Assembly (NCBI GenBank): GCA_937958995.1
Contig: CALGAP010000007.1
Coordinates: forward strand, 496,001-560,000
Length of the DNA stretch: 64,000 nucleotides
Direction: 5' to 3'
Origin: an uncultured Chitinophagaceae bacterium
Lineage (GTDB): Bacteria > Bacteroidota > Bacteroidia > Chitinophagales > Chitinophagaceae
Shown: positions 63,536 to 64,000 of the stretch, piece by piece
Position numbering within the stretch: position 1 is the first letter of the stretch
Layout: each line of letters begins with the position of its first letter
Program-made: the position numbers and the translations under genes
The notes under the pieces: model-generated
What the model was told of the DNA's origin: nothing
Databases searched by the model: none
The model's input: the letters and a program-made list of their open reading frames with translations, nothing else

Positions 63536-64000
63536 TTACCTGGAGCCGTTAATCAATTTCATTACATACTCCATCTGCGTATCCCTGTTCTTCATAAAAT
63601 CATCAAAGCTCTGCCACACTTCATGATGAGGAATAATACCCCTTCCCTCCGGCTGATCGGGCTTAACTGGCGCGTCTTGTACCACATATACAATGGAGAA
63701 TTTTGTCTTAATGCCGGAGTTGGGCAATTGGTAAACAAAAGGCACATGCCCGTTATGACCATAATAACCGCCGCCGGTTTCCACGCCCACCACAGTGGCG
63801 TTGCGCGCATAACCTTTTACCAGCGAAGCCAGGTGAGAAGCCGCCGAAGCCACGTTTTCGTTGATGAGTAAATACAGTCTTCCCTCAAAGGCAGGCTTCT
63901 TAGGATTATAGACCGGGTTATGTTTTTCGTGCTGGTGATTCTTCCCATTCACAAGCCGGGGAAAGCGATCGTAGAGGAATTTCTTTCCCTCCACTTTTTC
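63536..64000 (-). CDS. S41-family (C-terminal-processing-like) peptidase, C-terminal part only
   Basis: The frame runs open from the right edge of the window down to the stop at 63536, at least 155 codons. LYLLINENVASAASHLASLVKGY resembles the S41 nucleophile region, where Ser lies in a similar context (TASASE-type), followed by VVGVETGGGYYGHNGHVPF. The N-terminal part with PDZ or other domains is outside the window. It is convergent with the DUF3037 gene with only 3 bases between the stops. Confidence 0.8.
   Translation of the reverse strand, partial: EKVEGKKFLYDRFPRLVNGKNHQHEKHNPVYNPKKPAFEGRLYLLINENVASAASHLASLVKGYARNATVVGVETGGGYYGHNGHVPFVYQLPNSGIKTKFSIVYVVQDAPVKPDQPEGRGIIPHHEVWQSFDDFMKNRDTQMEYVMKLINGSR

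Noticed and set aside
1..64000. tRNA, rRNA, CRISPR array or mobile element
   Set aside because: None could be recognised by eye; gaps are short and hold the sites listed above. A covariance-model search was not possible here.

Overview
The window looks like chromosomal DNA of a member of the Bacteroidota, most probably of the Chitinophagaceae type. The reasons are a SusC/SusD pair, a TPR-containing histidine kinase with its response regulator, FHS-type sugar permeases, many lipoproteins and Tat-exported Gfo/Idh/MocA proteins, few Shine-Dalgarno sites, and an imuA-imuB mutagenesis cassette. No rRNA, tRNA, CRISPR array, insertion sequence or phage gene was seen.

Layout. 1-2 kb: imuB (cut by the left edge) and imuA on the minus strand, with a nested palindrome upstream. 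2-6.7 kb: a one-pass membrane protein, a tiny proline-rich secreted peptide with a terminator, a lipoprotein-type TPR histidine kinase overlapping its response regulator, and a small Cys-rich secreted protein. 6.7-60.5 kb: one very large carbohydrate locus. 60.5-64 kb: an ABC exporter, a HipA-like kinase overlapping a DUF3037 gene, and the C-terminal part of an S41 peptidase at the right edge.

The carbohydrate locus is the point of interest. It has a SusC/SusD importer, three groups of surface or periplasmic enzymes, and sugar uptake and phosphate-level amino-sugar genes: two FHS/MFS permeases, nagA, nagB, a second NagB-family protein and a PfkB kinase. A GH109-like NAD-dependent N-acetylhexosaminidase, a sialate O-acetylesterase-like protein and a BNR-repeat sialidase-like protein point to an amino-sugar-rich glycan as substrate (inference). 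It is unusually rich in redox proteins: four PVC-type beta-propeller/cytochrome c proteins, one of them fused to a DUF6807 domain, a PQQ dehydrogenase with its own cytochrome c domain, and four Gfo/Idh/MocA-fold proteins, three of them with Tat signals. From about 52.1 kb down to 15.0 kb, 23 genes run on the minus strand, and about twelve of the junctions are overlaps of 1 to 14 bases, mostly ATGA.

One LacI-family repressor lies inside the locus. I found eight copies of a near-palindrome resembling GCGAGAACGTTNCCG, plus a ninth weaker copy, all in or next to gaps in front of operons of this locus (9.8, 13.5, 28.5, 39.1, 45.3, 52.3, 57.6 and 59.1 kb). No SusR, HTCS or ECF-sigma/anti-sigma gene accompanies the SusC/SusD pair. 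The simplest reading is a locally autonomous LacI regulon that co-ordinates hydrolytic and oxidative breakdown of a glycan in the periplasm with cytoplasmic amino-sugar catabolism. An acyl-CoA ligase and an acyl-CoA dehydrogenase sit inside the same transcription block without an obvious reason.
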